In this document: positions 10,701 to 21,099 of the stretch, piece after piece
Position numbering within the stretch: the first letter of the stretch is position 1
Layout: each line of letters begins with the position of its first letter
Assembly (NCBI GenBank): GCA_024641705.1
Contig: JAHECO010000020.1
Location: 1 to 63,984 of the forward strand
Source: Candidatus Kryptoniota bacterium
GTDB taxonomy: Bacteria; Bacteroidota; Ignavibacteria; Kryptoniales; JAKASW01
Length of the DNA stretch: 63,984 nucleotides
Reading direction: 5' to 3'
The notes under the pieces: generated by a model
Database searches by the model: none
Seen by the model: the letters and a program-made list of their open reading frames with translations, nothing else
What the model was told of the DNA's origin: nothing
Program-made: the position numbers and the translations under genes

Positions 10701-11131
10701 TTCAGTCGGATTCAACCACGCATGCCGAGGCGGGAAGCGGGAGCTATACAACAGCGTTGAGCACTGAGCCTTATACCGTGTCGCGTGGCGGCGTGACGAC
10801 GCTGGGAGATTTTGTCGTGGGTAATTTCGGCGCGTCGGCGGTCCGTCAGCCGGAAGGAGTCCCGGCAGTCTTCAGATTGTTCCAGAACTATCCTAATCCG
10901 TTCAACCCGTCGACCACGATTGAGTTCACCGTCGCAAAGAAGGGGATGGCAGTACTCAGAGTTTACAACATCCTCGGCCAGACCGTGACGACGCTTTACT
11001 CGGGGGATGTCCAACCCGGGAAGGTATACAGTGTGCCCTTCAGCGCGGGAGAGTTGTCATCCGGCGTTTACTTCAGTGTGCTTCTGAGTGGGGGAGAGAG
11101 GCAAATCCACAAAATGGTATTGATGAAATGA
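7790..11131 (+). CDS. PL9 pectate lyase fused to solenoid modules and a T9SS sorting domain
   Basis: A 1113-residue secreted lyase. The ATG at 7790 gives a clean signal peptide (ends ATALAQ) and is preceded by AGGAT. Residues 22-400 are a polysaccharide lyase family 9 beta-helix. The calcium ligands of Pel9A (Asp209, 233, 234, 237) map to Asp183, 207, 208 and 211, and the catalytic base Lys273 to Lys247 in GNGFKLGG, all with a constant offset of 26. It should cut polygalacturonate by beta-elimination, leaving unsaturated ends. Residues about 406-885 repeat the solenoid of the protein at 2579-4510, about 887-1015 repeat the VFPVGT module of the first protein, and 1025-1113 are a T9SS sorting domain (QNYPNPFNPSTT). 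The reaction product suits the KdgF-KduI-KduD genes at 34865. Confidence 0.93.
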   Translation: MTRILRIISIMFLISATALAQTIYYVSPTGSDTNPGTFAEPFQSISKAMSLAAAGTTIYLRGGVYPLSATLGAGVSGSAGNYISLWAYPGETPILDFSGESYSSSSRGIELKRDYWYLKGLDIRNAGDNGIFISGAHNIVENCSVSYCKDTGIQISNGGSYNYIHNCDAFDNNDPATGGQNADGIDVKLAGGPGNVLRGCRVYDNADDGYDCYGTANPVVFDSCWAFHNGYNLWNIQGFTGNGNGFKLGGNDSVGLHKVTNCISFDNVVKGFDQNNNMGGITLYNCTSFRNGTYNYSFPYAPQVGFDTLKNDLSFDAGGSDANITSSSVQSNNSWQGHTVTAADFLSLDTSLARLPRLSDGSLPPTALLRLAPGSSLIDAGSDVGIPYTGSAPDIGAFESGTGPVVLATNGSGGGDWDSTSTWAGGVVPDSTDYVVIMASDSVVVSASDTACSGDLTVLAGGLLNDFGKMNVKGRFSLLPNAWFYNSNSNVPSFPAAAAYDIDPASYYVHTSGAGGTLGSAGYDSTFGNVVVMRSGTTCGANLMINGNLTINTGSAGGTFRATNATVNRDLAQTVNGNVTVVSGQWSCVDGGNDLTGIWNVKGNVVVGDPSTPSGMARMGPLSNASSTHRLGIFNVAGSLTLVNGARLQAGSSTGSASTTETGIINVGGNLTLDSTAALATNSVGTFALNFDGPPTQSVTLHTPFVMSSSTKQPVVNDTIAVGSSVTFTATGTSWSANGSGSFVVNGTLSLPEGDTLKGGQSFELSDGATLGIGSPAGLDSMGNIRVTGTKVFSKRANYVFNGLMPQSTGAWLPDTVGGLKAMNAAGLILTNPLVVSGALSVVVGKLMLGPNDLVASSISGGAPTRYIVTDSTGVLKVPNVGSTQVLFPVGTPSGYAPVWITNGGSAEGFAVSVKPDSNSNARGPARVDLKWNIAAQSAAAGNFTLGFGWMASEEDTAFAANRASYAGIFLQSDSTTHAEAGSGSYTTALSTEPYTVSRGGVTTLGDFVVGNFGASAVRQPEGVPAVFRLFQNYPNPFNPSTTIEFTVAKKGMAVLRVYNILGQTVTTLYSGDVQPGKVYSVPFSAGELSSGVYFSVLLSGGERQIHKMVLMK

Positions 11132-11219
11132 CGACACGCGGGACGTTGTGTTCGAAGAGTAACTTGCGGCAGTCTGAATTAATCGAAACAATCCGAGTCA
11201 TCAACGGTAGGTGAAAAAC

Positions 11220-12503
11220 ATGGCAGATCTTGACAGTCAGGCAGGAATCATTTCCCAGGGTAAGACCGGGCATTACCGCTGGAGCGTTTGTGCATTGCTT
11301 TTCTTCGCTACCACAATCAACTACATAGACAGGCAGGTACTCGGCATACTTGCGCCTGTTCTTCAGAAGGAAATCGGCTGGAACCAGATCGACTACGGCT
11401 ACATCGTGACGGCGTTTCAGGCGGCCTACGCCATCGGTCTCCTGTCCGTCGGGAGGTTGATCGACAAGGTCGGCACGAAGATCGGCTACGGAGTCTCCAT
11501 TTTCGTGTGGAGCCTTGCGGCGATGGGGCACGCGCTGGTGAAGACGGTCTTCGGCTTCGGGTTCGCGAGGTTCACGCTCGGACTCGGCGAGTCGGGCAAT
11601 TTTCCCGCTGCTATCAAGGCGACCGCGGAATGGTTCCCGAAGAAGGAGAGGGCCCTGGCGACTGGGATATTCAACTCCGGCGCGAACATTGGGGCCGTTG
11701 TGGCACCGCTCGTCGTTCCTTGGCTCACACTGACCTGGAGCTGGCGAGAGGCATTTATTTTCACGGGGGCGCTCGGATTCATCTGGGTTGTCCTCTGGGC
11801 CTGGCTGTTTCAGCTTCCCAGGAAGCAGCCCAGGCTGACGAAAGAGGAGTTGGCCTTCATAGAGAGCGATCCGCCGGAGCCCGAAACGGAGAAGATCCCA
11901 TGGGTCAGTCTGTTGAAACACAGGCAGACGTGGGCATTCGTTGTCGGAAAGTTCCTGACGGACCCGATTTGGTGGTTCTATCTCTACTGGCTCCCGCTTT
12001 TCCTCAACGAGCGATACGGCCTCGACCTGGCCCATCTCGGTCCGCCTCTAATCGTGATCTACACGATGACAAGTATAGGCAGCATCGGCGGCGGATGGCT
12101 CTCCGGATTGTTCATTAAAAGAGGCTACAGCATCAACAAGGGGAGGAAGATCGTCATGCTCATTTCGGCCGTGCTGATCGTACCGATCGTGTTTGCAGCA
12201 GTGGTTCCGGAATGGTGGGCGGTGTTCCTTATCGGTGTCGCGGCCGCATCGCACCAGGGATGGTCCGCGAACCTTTTCACCACAGCGTCGGACATGTTCC
12301 CGAAGAAGGCAATCGGATCGGTTGTAGGACTCGGCGGCATGGCGGGAGCGATCGGTGGCATGCTCATTGCGACCGCAGCAGGGTTCATTTTGCAGCTGAC
12401 CGGGAGCTATGTCCCTCTCTTCATAATCTGCGGAAGTGTATACCTGCTCGCGTTGCTGTTGTTCCACATCCTTGTTCCGAGAATGGAGCCGGCGGCTCTA
12501 TGA
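11220..12503 (+). CDS. exuT: MFS hexuronate (galacturonate) transporter, ExuT-like
   Basis: A 427-residue major facilitator with about 12 membrane segments. The anion:cation symporter signature NYIDRQVLG near the N-terminus and the TM4/5 stretch GLGESGNFPAAIK resemble ExuT and glucarate/hexonate transporters, which import sugar acids with protons. The ATG at 11220 is preferred to an in-frame GTG nine bases earlier because AGGTG lies eight bases upstream. Lying between the pectin-cutting enzymes and the tagaturonate epimerase, it probably imports D-galacturonate across the inner membrane. The exact substrate is not shown by sequence. Confidence 0.88.
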   Translation: MADLDSQAGIISQGKTGHYRWSVCALLFFATTINYIDRQVLGILAPVLQKEIGWNQIDYGYIVTAFQAAYAIGLLSVGRLIDKVGTKIGYGVSIFVWSLAAMGHALVKTVFGFGFARFTLGLGESGNFPAAIKATAEWFPKKERALATGIFNSGANIGAVVAPLVVPWLTLTWSWREAFIFTGALGFIWVVLWAWLFQLPRKQPRLTKEELAFIESDPPEPETEKIPWVSLLKHRQTWAFVVGKFLTDPIWWFYLYWLPLFLNERYGLDLAHLGPPLIVIYTMTSIGSIGGGWLSGLFIKRGYSINKGRKIVMLISAVLIVPIVFAAVVPEWWAVFLIGVAAASHQGWSANLFTTASDMFPKKAIGSVVGLGGMAGAIGGMLIATAAGFILQLTGSYVPLFIICGSVYLLALLLFHILVPRMEPAAL

Positions 12504-12552
12504 GACCGACCGGATTTTTGCGATTTGAATTAAACTACAGTCAGGATCTACG

Positions 12553-14115
12553 ATGAAAACAGAAGATGAGACAATATCGGCGAAGAGTTCGACCGACTTT
12601 TCGATGATGTCGTTTGGCGATGAAATATCGGTTGAAGTGTACCCGAACTCTATAAATGAAACCGGAGGGTCCAGGCTCTTCCTGGGCAGGGAAGCCGGGA
12701 AGAAATATCTGTACGTTATGACACAGGGTAATTCCTCCGGTATCGCAGGGATGTTCGAAGGAGAAGCCGTTGGCGATGCAGCGCCGAATGGGAAGAACGC
12801 GGCTATGAAAAGATGTCCGATGAATCACAAGAACGCCATGAGCCTTCAGAAGCTTTTCCCCTTCACCCGTGCCACGGCGATCGGGCTCAGGAGTTCGTAC
12901 GGTTTCGGCGACAGGCTCGGGCTTGCGAACCCCGGGCACCTGCGGGCGCTCAAGGGATACAACTTCATGCCGGTGTTGGCGCAGCAGTCCATCCGCGAAT
13001 TGACGCGTACTCAGCGTACCCCGGAAGAAGTGATGGACGCCGCCGTGTGGGCGGTATTCCAGGAGGGATACAAAAAAGGATTCGGCGCCGATGCGGATCA
13101 CCTGAAAACCACGGATGATGTCGACCGGCTCGTCAAAGCGGGCTTTACGATGTTTACTATCGACCCGAGCGACCATGTCGTCAACGGAGTCACCGAATTG
13201 GGAATCGAGGAATTATCGAAGAAGGTGGTCGCGCTCCCCTGGAAGGATTTCGGGGACTCATACGAGAACCTCCTTGCACGGTATAAAGACAAGGCCGCCA
13301 AACTTAGTGATACGTACTCCATTACCGCCACCGAGAGGGAGGTGCTCGAAGCCTGCCTGAAATATATGGCGGCGATTCTGAACATCCGGAAGATCCATAC
13401 ACATCTCAAGACAAAGCACTCCGAGTATGTCTGCGAGATCGAAGTGTCGATCGATGAAACAGACACTGTGACGACGCCTTTCGAACACTTCTTCATCGTA
13501 AGCGAGCTGAAGAGGATGGGGGTCGGGTTCGTCAGCCTGGCTCCGCGCTTCGTCGGCGACTTCGAAAAGGGGATAGAGTACAAGGGCGACATCGACGTGT
13601 TCAAGGATCATTATCTGAAACATGTCGCGATCGCGAAGCACTTCGGGACTTACAAGATTAGTTTCCATTCGGGGAGCGACAAGTTCAGAGTCTACAAAGC
13701 CGTCGGATCGCTCGGGCAGACACTCATCCACGTGAAGACTGCCGGCACCAGCTACCTGGAGGCACTCAAGGTCGTTGCCATGCGTGACCCTGTGCTGTTC
13801 AGAGAGATACTCGACTTCTCGGTCGGGCTGTACGATGCCGAGAAGAAAAGCTACCACGTGACTGCGGACATGAAGAGAATCAAACGCGGCAAGGACTACA
13901 GGGACGATGAGCTTGAAGGCTTATTTGCTTCGACCGACGTTCGTCAGGCGCTGCATGTCACCTACGGAAGGGTGTTGACTGAGAAGAACGCCGGAGCTGA
14001 ATACATTTTCAGAAATCGTATCTACGATTGTCTTGAGAAGAACGAAGGCCTTCACTACCAGGTTTTGGTCAAACACTTCCATAGACATCTCGAACCTTTC
14101 AAGGGATGGACGTAA
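12553..14115 (+). CDS. uxaE: Tagaturonate/fructuronate epimerase UxaE
   Basis: A 520-residue cytosolic enzyme matching the UxaE family first described in Thermotoga. UxaE interconverts D-tagaturonate and D-fructuronate, so that galacturonate can enter the glucuronate branch (mannonate, then KDG). Recognisable stretches are RSSYGFGDRLGLA, GFGADADHLKT and FTIDPSDHV, rich in the His and Asp expected of a metal-dependent TIM-barrel-like epimerase. It lies 49 bases after the hexuronate transporter and is the last gene of the pectin cluster. UxaC, UxuB and UxuA are not in this cluster; the dehydrogenase at 37065 is one possible UxuB substitute. Confidence 0.88.
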   Translation: MKTEDETISAKSSTDFSMMSFGDEISVEVYPNSINETGGSRLFLGREAGKKYLYVMTQGNSSGIAGMFEGEAVGDAAPNGKNAAMKRCPMNHKNAMSLQKLFPFTRATAIGLRSSYGFGDRLGLANPGHLRALKGYNFMPVLAQQSIRELTRTQRTPEEVMDAAVWAVFQEGYKKGFGADADHLKTTDDVDRLVKAGFTMFTIDPSDHVVNGVTELGIEELSKKVVALPWKDFGDSYENLLARYKDKAAKLSDTYSITATEREVLEACLKYMAAILNIRKIHTHLKTKHSEYVCEIEVSIDETDTVTTPFEHFFIVSELKRMGVGFVSLAPRFVGDFEKGIEYKGDIDVFKDHYLKHVAIAKHFGTYKISFHSGSDKFRVYKAVGSLGQTLIHVKTAGTSYLEALKVVAMRDPVLFREILDFSVGLYDAEKKSYHVTADMKRIKRGKDYRDDELEGLFASTDVRQALHVTYGRVLTEKNAGAEYIFRNRIYDCLEKNEGLHYQVLVKHFHRHLEPFKGWT

Positions 14116-14452
14116 GGACCCGGGGACTGAACTAACCTCTCGCCGCCTCTTTCGGGATCGGTCGCGGGAAGGAGATTAAGGAAACCGGCCGGGCCCCACA
14201 TTCTCAATTCACCGCGACGGGTGCATTTGCCAGCATTCGGTGATTTTGAGCAATTACCGAAAACCCCCACGCAGCACCATAATCTATCCTGGTTTACTCC
14301 ACACAGGTCAATTCGCCTTAATAATTGTAAAAAGCGGGCGCAAAAGTTTAATAAGTAAGGGGAATTCTCTTGCGCATGCAAAAAGATGCTTGCAAACAAG
14401 TTTTTGCTGAGTTATAAATAATGTGTGGAAAAATCTTTTCAGGAGAGGAAGA
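14116..14452 (+). other. Intergenic region between uxaE and gltB
   Basis: 337 bases without a convincing gene. It holds an imperfect hairpin at 14237-14260 (9-bp stem with one G-U pair, loop TTGAGC), a possible uxaE terminator, and a candidate gltB promoter at 14390-14418. The rest is AT-richer than its neighbours and shows no other signal. Confidence 0.5.
14390..14418 (+). promoter_or_regulatory. Candidate sigma70-like promoter of gltB-gltD
   Basis: TTGCAA and TATAAA are separated by 17 bases, which would start transcription near 14425, about 28 bases before the gltB ATG. A purine-rich AGGAGAGG ribosome site follows at 14441. Confidence 0.5.
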
Positions 14453-17400
14453 ATGGTCGACGGAAATAGACGGTCAGGAGAATCCCGCCTCGAGTCGGGA
14501 CAGGACGACGACGGTGGCCAGCGAAGAGAAACGATAGGACGGGGGATGTACGATCCCGCATTCGAACATGACGCGTGCGGGATGGGATTCGTCGCGGATG
14601 TCAAGGGGCGGAAATCGCGTTCCACCATAGACAGGGGGCTCGACATACTCAAGAACCTTGAGCATCGTGGAGCGGTGGGTGCCGACCCGCAGACCGGAGA
14701 TGGCTCAGGCATACTCATTCAGATGCCCGACGAGTTTGTCCGGAAAGCGGCGGCGGAGAAGAAGATCAAACTCCCCGCGGAAGGGAAATACGGAGTCGGC
14801 ATGATGTTCCTCCCGCAGGATCCTATCAGGAGGAAAGCCGTCGAGAACATAGTCGAGAAGATCGTCATCGACGAAAACCAGAAGTTCCTCGGATGGAGAG
14901 ACGTGCCTGTCGATCCGACCGTTCCCGGAAAAGGGGCGAGGGCCACGCAGCCGTTCATACGCCAGTGCTTCATAGGGGCCGCAAAGGGCATGGCCAACCA
15001 GGACGAATTTGAACGGAAGCTGTATACCATAAGAAGGATCATCGACCACCGGGTTCGCGTCGAACTCGACTGCGACAGAAGCGAGTACTACGTGCCATCC
15101 TTCTCAAGCAAAACCCTCGTCTACAAAGGGATGCTCCTCGCTCCCCAGCTGACCGCGTTCTACAAGGACCTCGGCGACAAGGATATGAAGTCGGCCATGA
15201 CCATGCTTCATCTCCGTTTTTCGACAAATACGTTCCCGACGTGGGACCTCGCGCATCCGTTCAGGATGATCGCGCACAACGGCGAGATCAACACCCTCCG
15301 CGGAAACAAGAACTGGATGGCTGCGCGCCAGCATGTCATGGAGTCGCCGTATTTCGGCAAGGACCTTAAGAGAATGCTTCCCATAGTGATGGAAGGTCAG
15401 AGCGATTCCGCCACTTTCGATTCGGTTCTTGAACTCCTTGTCATGAGCGGACGGAGCCTCCCCCACGCGATGATGATGATGATCCCCGAGGCATGGTCCA
15501 AGAACGACCTCATGGACCCCGACAGGAAAGCTTTCTACGAGTATCACGCGACGATGATGGAACCGTGGGACGGACCTGCGGCGGTCGTATTCACGGACGG
15601 CAACATTATAGGCGCCACGCTGGATCGCAACGGCCTCCGCCCTTCGAGATATGTCGTCACGAAAGACGGACTCGTCGTCCTGACATCGGAAGCCGGGACG
15701 TTCAGTGTAAACGCGGAGAACGTCGAGAGGAAGGGAAAACTTCAACCCGGCCGTATGTTTATACTCGACCTCAAGCAGGGACGGATCATCGAAGACGAGG
15801 AAGTGAAAAAGGAAATCGTGACCCGTAAGCCTTACCGCAAATGGGTCAACGACAATATGATCAATCTCTCCCACCTTCCGACTCCGGATTCGATATACAA
15901 TGCCGATTTTGAGACGCTTCATATGCGCCAGAGGATTTTCGGTTACACCAAGGAAGATCTTTTCCAGGTTATACTTCCGATGGCGGGGAAGGGTGAGGAG
16001 GCCGTAGGTTCCATGGGAACCGACGCCGCGCTTGCGGTCCTTTCGGAGAAGCCGCAGATGCTCTTCAGATATTTCAAGCAGCTCTTCGCCCAGGTGACCA
16101 ATCCGCCGGTCGACTCCATAAGGGAAGAGCTCGTGATGGAGCTGACTACGTATGTCGGCCCCGAACAAAACCTTCTCGCCGAGACGCCGCTGCACGCGCA
16201 CCGGCTCGAACTCGAACACCCTCTCCTTTCCAATTCCCAGATGGAGAAGATCCGCAATATTGCGAAGGGGCACTTCAGATCGATAACAATTCCGCTGCTG
16301 TTCAACGCCAGCGTCCGTCATAACATGCGCGAACGGATGGAACAGATTTGTACCGAAGCGGTAGAGGCCGTGAAGTCGGGAATATCCCTGATCATCCTTT
16401 CAGACAAAGGCGTAGACCAAAACCTCGCGGCGATCCCGAGCCTCCTTGCGACGTCGGGTGTCCACCACGCGCTCCTGAAGTCGGGACTGCGTACGAAAAC
16501 CGGAATAATCCTGGAGAGCGGAGAGCCGAGGGAAGTCCATCATTTCGCCCTCCTCTGCGGCTACGGTGCCAATGCGATAAATCCATACGTAGCTTACGAG
16601 ACCCTCGCCTATCTGACCGAGAAGGGTTTCCTGCCTGACATAAACGACTACAAAACTGCCAAGAAGAATTTCGTCAAGGCGGTCAGCAAGGGCCTCTTCA
16701 AAATATTCAGCAAGATGGGAATCAGTACGCTTCAATCATATTGCGGTGCCCAGATCTTCGAGGCGGTCGGCCTCGACAGCGAGATCGTCGAGAACTACTT
16801 CATCGGCACGCCGACGAAGATCGAGGGTCTGAGCCTGGAAATGCTCGAAGAAGAGACCATAAAGAGGCACCGGCATGCGCTCGATCCTCAGATCGACCAG
16901 AGCACGCTCGATGTGGGCGGTTTGTATCAATACAGGAGAGACGGCGAACGCCATCTCTGGAATCCGTTGACAATTTCGAAACTCCAACTGAGCACCAGCA
17001 GAGGAGATTATAAGACCTTTAAAGAATACAGCGAGCTCATCAACAACCAGAACAAGAAACGTGTAACCTTGAGGAGCCTTTACGAACTCGACACGACCGG
17101 CGAAAGGGTGCCGATCGAGGAAGTCGAGCCGGCAAAGGAGATCGTGAAGAGATTTGCCACTGGGGCGATGAGTTTCGGTTCGATATCGCGCGAGGCCCAC
17201 ACGTCGCTCGCGATCGCGATGAACCGGCTCGGAGGCAAGTCGAACACAGGTGAAGGCGGCGAGGAAGTGGACAGGTTCAAGACTCTGCCGAACGGCGATA
17301 GCATGCGGTCCGCGATTAAGCAGGTCGCTTCGGCAAGGTTCGGCGTAACTGCCGAATATCTCGCCAATGCGGACGAACTTCAGATAAAGATGGCACAGGG

Positions 17401-19078
17401 AGCGAAACCTGGCGAGGGAGGACAGCTTCCCGGATTCAAGGTCGATAAGATTATCGCGAAGGTGCGTCACAGCATCGCCGGCGTCACCTTAATAAGCCCG
17501 CCTCCCCATCACGATATTTATTCGATCGAAGACCTTAAACAGCTGATCTTCGACCTGAAGAACGTTAACCCGCAGGCGCGCGTAAGCGTGAAGCTCGTGT
17601 CGGAAGTTGGAGTTGGGACGATCGCGGCGGGTGTCGCCAAGGCGCATGCCGATCACATACTCATCAGCGGACACGACGGCGGGACCGGGGCAAGCCCGAT
17701 CTCATCCATCCAGTACGCCGGGACCCCATGGGAGCTCGGCGTAAGCGAGGCTCACCAGACCCTGATGCTTAACGGACTGAGAGACCGCGTTTATCTCGCC
17801 GCGGACGGCCAGATGAAGACCGGGAGAGATGTTGTCATAGCGGCTCTGCTCGGCGCTGAGGAGTTTGGATTCGCCACTGCGCCCCTCGTTACACAGGGCT
17901 GCATAATGATGAGGAAGTGTCATCTCAACACGTGTCCGACGGGAGTAGCGACACAGGATCCCGAGCTGAGGAAGAAATTTGCCGGCAAACCCGAGTATGT
18001 GGTCAATTTCATGTTCTACATTGCCGAAGAGGTCAGAGAACTGATGGCCGCGATGGGATTCAGGAATTTCACCGACATGATCGGGAAGACTGAGAGGATA
18101 ATCCCGGTTCGGCTTCATGATCACTGGAAGGCCCGGGGGCTCGACCTGACGAAACCTCTTTTCAAGGCGACCCCTCTCCATGAGACGAACCTTTACAGGA
18201 CCCGCGGGCAGAACCACGAACTCGAGAACCAGCTCGATCACGAATTCATCGAGCTCTCGAAACAAGCGCTGGAGAACCGCACGCCCGTCCAGATAAAAAG
18301 GAGGATCAGGAATGTCAACCGGACCGTGGGCGCGATGCTTTCTGGCGAGATAGCCAAGCGATATGGCGATGAAGGACTGACGGACGGCACTATAAAAATC
18401 GAAATGAGAGGGACGGCCGGGCAGAGCTTCGGAGCGTTCCTGGCGCGAGGCGTAGATCTCGATTTGACTGGTGAATCGAACGATTATACGGGGAAAGGGC
18501 TTTCGGGTGGAAGGCTGATTGTTAAAGTTCCGCCGGAAGTGACATTTGATCCCGCGGAAAACATCATAATTGGAAATACCTGCCTTTACGGCGCGACCAG
18601 CGGCGAAGCCTACTTCAATGGAGTTGCCGGAGAAAGGTTCGCTGTGCGCAACTCGGGTGCGTTTGCCGTCATAGAAGGAGTCGGAGACCACGGCTGTGAG
18701 TACATGACCGGCGGCAGGGTTGCCGTTCTCGGACGGATCGGTAGAAATTTTGCGGCCGGCATGTCGGGTGGAATCGCCTACGTCTGGGATCCCAACAAGG
18801 TCGCAGAGAAATACATCAACCAGGGAATGGTTACCGTCGAGTACCTGATCTTCGATGAAGACATTGCCGAGCTCCACGGGATGGTCCAGAAACATTTCCA
18901 GTATACCGGTTCGAAGAGGGCAGAATACATACTCAAGAACTGGAGTACCGAGAAGGACAATTTCTGGAAGATTATTCCCGAAGAATACAGGAAAGCGCTC
19001 GCTCAATTAGCCAAGGAACAACAGAATGTGGCCGGCGCTGTGAAGGAAGTCGTCGAAAGAGAGATTGTCAATGGGTAA
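14453..19078 (+). CDS. gltB: Glutamate synthase large subunit (alpha chain)
   Basis: At 1541 residues it is full length for a bacterial GltB. It hydrolyses glutamine, channels ammonia to 2-oxoglutarate and makes glutamate with electrons from GltD. The start at 14453 is preferred to an in-frame GTG at 14423 because AGGAGAGG precedes it. It leaves a 41-residue propeptide before the catalytic Cys42 of EHDACGMGF, the usual arrangement for this class II amidotransferase. The FMN-binding synthase domain is in the second half, and the 3Fe-4S ligands lie in CHLNTCPTG following CIMMRK. The C-terminal GXGXG beta-helix domain runs to the end. The gene overlaps gltD by 8 bases. Confidence 0.97.
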   Translation: MVDGNRRSGESRLESGQDDDGGQRRETIGRGMYDPAFEHDACGMGFVADVKGRKSRSTIDRGLDILKNLEHRGAVGADPQTGDGSGILIQMPDEFVRKAAAEKKIKLPAEGKYGVGMMFLPQDPIRRKAVENIVEKIVIDENQKFLGWRDVPVDPTVPGKGARATQPFIRQCFIGAAKGMANQDEFERKLYTIRRIIDHRVRVELDCDRSEYYVPSFSSKTLVYKGMLLAPQLTAFYKDLGDKDMKSAMTMLHLRFSTNTFPTWDLAHPFRMIAHNGEINTLRGNKNWMAARQHVMESPYFGKDLKRMLPIVMEGQSDSATFDSVLELLVMSGRSLPHAMMMMIPEAWSKNDLMDPDRKAFYEYHATMMEPWDGPAAVVFTDGNIIGATLDRNGLRPSRYVVTKDGLVVLTSEAGTFSVNAENVERKGKLQPGRMFILDLKQGRIIEDEEVKKEIVTRKPYRKWVNDNMINLSHLPTPDSIYNADFETLHMRQRIFGYTKEDLFQVILPMAGKGEEAVGSMGTDAALAVLSEKPQMLFRYFKQLFAQVTNPPVDSIREELVMELTTYVGPEQNLLAETPLHAHRLELEHPLLSNSQMEKIRNIAKGHFRSITIPLLFNASVRHNMRERMEQICTEAVEAVKSGISLIILSDKGVDQNLAAIPSLLATSGVHHALLKSGLRTKTGIILESGEPREVHHFALLCGYGANAINPYVAYETLAYLTEKGFLPDINDYKTAKKNFVKAVSKGLFKIFSKMGISTLQSYCGAQIFEAVGLDSEIVENYFIGTPTKIEGLSLEMLEEETIKRHRHALDPQIDQSTLDVGGLYQYRRDGERHLWNPLTISKLQLSTSRGDYKTFKEYSELINNQNKKRVTLRSLYELDTTGERVPIEEVEPAKEIVKRFATGAMSFGSISREAHTSLAIAMNRLGGKSNTGEGGEEVDRFKTLPNGDSMRSAIKQVASARFGVTAEYLANADELQIKMAQGAKPGEGGQLPGFKVDKIIAKVRHSIAGVTLISPPPHHDIYSIEDLKQLIFDLKNVNPQARVSVKLVSEVGVGTIAAGVAKAHADHILISGHDGGTGASPISSIQYAGTPWELGVSEAHQTLMLNGLRDRVYLAADGQMKTGRDVVIAALLGAEEFGFATAPLVTQGCIMMRKCHLNTCPTGVATQDPELRKKFAGKPEYVVNFMFYIAEEVRELMAAMGFRNFTDMIGKTERIIPVRLHDHWKARGLDLTKPLFKATPLHETNLYRTRGQNHELENQLDHEFIELSKQALENRTPVQIKRRIRNVNRTVGAMLSGEIAKRYGDEGLTDGTIKIEMRGTAGQSFGAFLARGVDLDLTGESNDYTGKGLSGGRLIVKVPPEVTFDPAENIIIGNTCLYGATSGEAYFNGVAGERFAVRNSGAFAVIEGVGDHGCEYMTGGRVAVLGRIGRNFAAGMSGGIAYVWDPNKVAEKYINQGMVTVEYLIFDEDIAELHGMVQKHFQYTGSKRAEYILKNWSTEKDNFWKIIPEEYRKALAQLAKEQQNVAGAVKEVVEREIVNG

Positions 19079-20531
19079 GCCGACCGGGTTCATGGAATTC
19101 AAGAGAGTCAACCTTGAGCACGCGGCACCTGATGAGCGCGTGAAAACTTTCAAGGAATTTGAGAAGCGGTTTCACAGGGAAGACGCAAAGGTCCAGGCGG
19201 CGCGATGCATGGATTGCGGAATACCGTTCTGTCACGGCGATACCGGCTGTCCAGTTCAGAACTACATCCCGGAATGGAACGACCTTGTTTACAAAGGCCA
19301 CTGGCGCGAGGCGCTGGAGAACCTCCTGTCGACGAACAATTTCCCGGAATTTACCGGAAGGCTTTGTCCCGCGCCGTGCGAGACGGCATGCACTCTCGGC
19401 ATCAATGAAGAGCCCGTCACGATAAAAGCGATCGAACGGACAATAATCGACAAAGGCTGGGAAGAGGGCTGGGTCAAACCGCGGATGCCTTACGTCATGA
19501 GCGGAAAAAAGGTTGCCGTCGTCGGTTCCGGACCTTCGGGTCTAGCCGCGGCGCAGCAGCTCTGCAGGGCAGGACACATCGTTACGGTGTATGAGAAGAA
19601 TGACAGGATCGGCGGGCTTCTCCGCTATGGGATCCCCGACTTCAAGCTCGAGAAGCACGTGATAGACCGGCGGCTTGAACAAATGAAGATCGAAGGAGTC
19701 GAGTTCAAAACTGGAGTCCACGTCGGCGTCGATATTCCCGCGATGGAGCTTGTCGAGAAATATGACGCCGTTATTCTTGCAGGCGGCTCGGAGAAGCCGA
19801 GAGACATCGCGATTCCCGGAAGGGAACTCAAGGGAGTTTATTTCGCGATGGAATTCCTGCCGCAGCAGAACCGCGTCAATGCAGGCGACACCGTGAAGAA
19901 ACAGATCTCCGCGAAAGGGAAAAATGTCGTAATACTCGGCGGCGGGGATACCGGTTCCGACTGCGTCGGCACGTCGAACAGGCAGGGCGCGAAATCCGTG
20001 ACGCAGCTTGAGGTCTTGCCGAAGCCGCCCGACTCCAGGCCGGACAACATGCCGTGGCCCTACTGGCCGATGATCCTTCGCACATCTTCGAGTCATGAAG
20101 AGGGCGTCGCGAGAAAGTGGAGCGTCAGCACTAAGTCGTTCAAGGGGAATGAAAAAGGCGAAGTGACTGCGCTCGAGTGCATCGAGGTGAGATTTGAGAA
20201 CGGGAAGTTTATCGACATTCCCGGGACTGAATTCGAACTGAAGGCTGATCTCGTCCTTATCGCGGCTGGCTTCTTGCATCCCGTTCACGAAGGAATGCTG
20301 AATGAACTTAAGGATGCCGGCATGGAGTTCGACCAGCGGGGGAACGTGAAAGCCGATTTCGGCGACTCAGAGACGGCACACGCGACGAGCCTCAGGAAAG
20401 TGTTCGCATGCGGCGACATGCGCCGCGGACAATCACTTGTTGTCTGGGCGATAGCGGAAGGAAGAAAGTGCGCCACGGCGGTGCACAATTACCTGATGCA
20501 GGAAACGGCTGTGGAGGAAAACGGATACTAA
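19071..20531 (+). CDS. gltD: Glutamate synthase small subunit (beta chain)
   Basis: A 486-residue FAD/NAD(P)H and iron-sulfur subunit that feeds electrons to GltB. The ATG at 19071 overlaps the end of gltB by 8 bases, indicating translational coupling. The N-terminal Fe-S cluster region shows [10 protein letters not shown], a following [11 protein letters not shown], and CPAPCETAC. The FAD-binding [10 protein letters not shown] and the NADPH-binding GGGDTGSDC motifs follow. The C-terminal AEGRKCA region is typical of the family. With gltB it gives a complete two-subunit GOGAT. Confidence 0.97.
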   Translation: MGKPTGFMEFKRVNLEHAAPDERVKTFKEFEKRFHREDAKVQAARCMDCGIPFCHGDTGCPVQNYIPEWNDLVYKGHWREALENLLSTNNFPEFTGRLCPAPCETACTLGINEEPVTIKAIERTIIDKGWEEGWVKPRMPYVMSGKKVAVVGSGPSGLAAAQQLCRAGHIVTVYEKNDRIGGLLRYGIPDFKLEKHVIDRRLEQMKIEGVEFKTGVHVGVDIPAMELVEKYDAVILAGGSEKPRDIAIPGRELKGVYFAMEFLPQQNRVNAGDTVKKQISAKGKNVVILGGGDTGSDCVGTSNRQGAKSVTQLEVLPKPPDSRPDNMPWPYWPMILRTSSSHEEGVARKWSVSTKSFKGNEKGEVTALECIEVRFENGKFIDIPGTEFELKADLVLIAAGFLHPVHEGMLNELKDAGMEFDQRGNVKADFGDSETAHATSLRKVFACGDMRRGQSLVVWAIAEGRKCATAVHNYLMQETAVEENGY

Positions 20532-20626
20532 CTGCCCTGGGCGCCCTCCTCGCCTCTTAACAAGCACGCAGTCCACATCTCCGGGCTTGCTGGGAATATG
20601 ATGTGGGCTGCAATGACTCCGGAGAC

Positions 20627-20914
20627 CTACGAGGTTGTCTTTACCGATTTCACCAGATCAATCATGAGGATCAATAGCGCAAAGGACCCGAGTATTGCCG
20701 GTATGATATACACGTTCTGATAATTCCATCCGGCAAACCAGTACCCGAATACAGGTGAACCGAGCCACGCCCCGATCCATCCCCAGATTACTTTTCCGAT
20801 AAAGGACTCCAGCCCGGCCCTAACCTGCATCTTCAGGGCGAAGTGCAGAACGAGTGACACAGCAACGCTGATCACGAGGAGGATCAGGAAACTGACGAAA
20901 TCCATTCCGATCAT
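20627..20914 (-). CDS. Small membrane protein, GlsB/YeaQ/YmgE-like
   Basis: A 95-residue protein with three predicted membrane segments and a glycine-rich middle (FIGKVIWGWIGAWLGSP), resembling the transglycosylase-associated GlsB/YeaQ/YmgE family. Despite that name, the family function is unknown and is mostly linked to stress. AAGGAGAGA lies just before the ATG at 20914. A second Met three codons in is also possible. Confidence 0.7.
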   Translation of the reverse strand: MIGMDFVSFLILLVISVAVSLVLHFALKMQVRAGLESFIGKVIWGWIGAWLGSPVFGYWFAGWNYQNVYIIPAILGSFALLILMIDLVKSVKTTS

Positions 20915-21099
20915 ACGTCTCTCCTTTTTGGGTTATAGTCTGAGTGAATTGAGTCCGTCCACCGGAGGGCCTGCCTCCGGAGGACGGGAGCTTAGCGCTA
21001 CCATGAAACCATCTTAAGCAAGGACTAATTAATAGTCAAATTAGGGAGGAGAGCTTATTCCGGCCGCCGGTCTCATCTCCCGCAAGAGTCGGCAGTGCT
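20915..21099. other. Intergenic stretch with a strong hairpin
   Basis: No gene is seen. Together with the decayed gene that follows, it makes about 390 bases without an intact gene. The only clear structure is the hairpin at 20955-20987. Confidence 0.5.
20955..20987. repeat. Long inverted repeat (hairpin)
   Basis: CCGTCC and CCGGAGG, separated by one A, are mirrored by CCTCCGG and GGACGG around the loop GCCTG. This is a 13-bp stem with a single A-A mismatch. It lies upstream of the membrane protein gene at 20627 and is not followed by a T run, so it looks like an extragenic palindromic element and not a standard terminator. Confidence 0.55.

Noticed and set aside
15104-16321. Long open frame on the strand opposite gltB (also 17702-19006 opposite gltB, and similar long frames opposite uxaE, bioA, the BNR gene and DUF2339)
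   Set aside because: They mirror codon bias of the real genes, have no family motifs and no ribosome sites; the plus-strand proteins are unmistakable.
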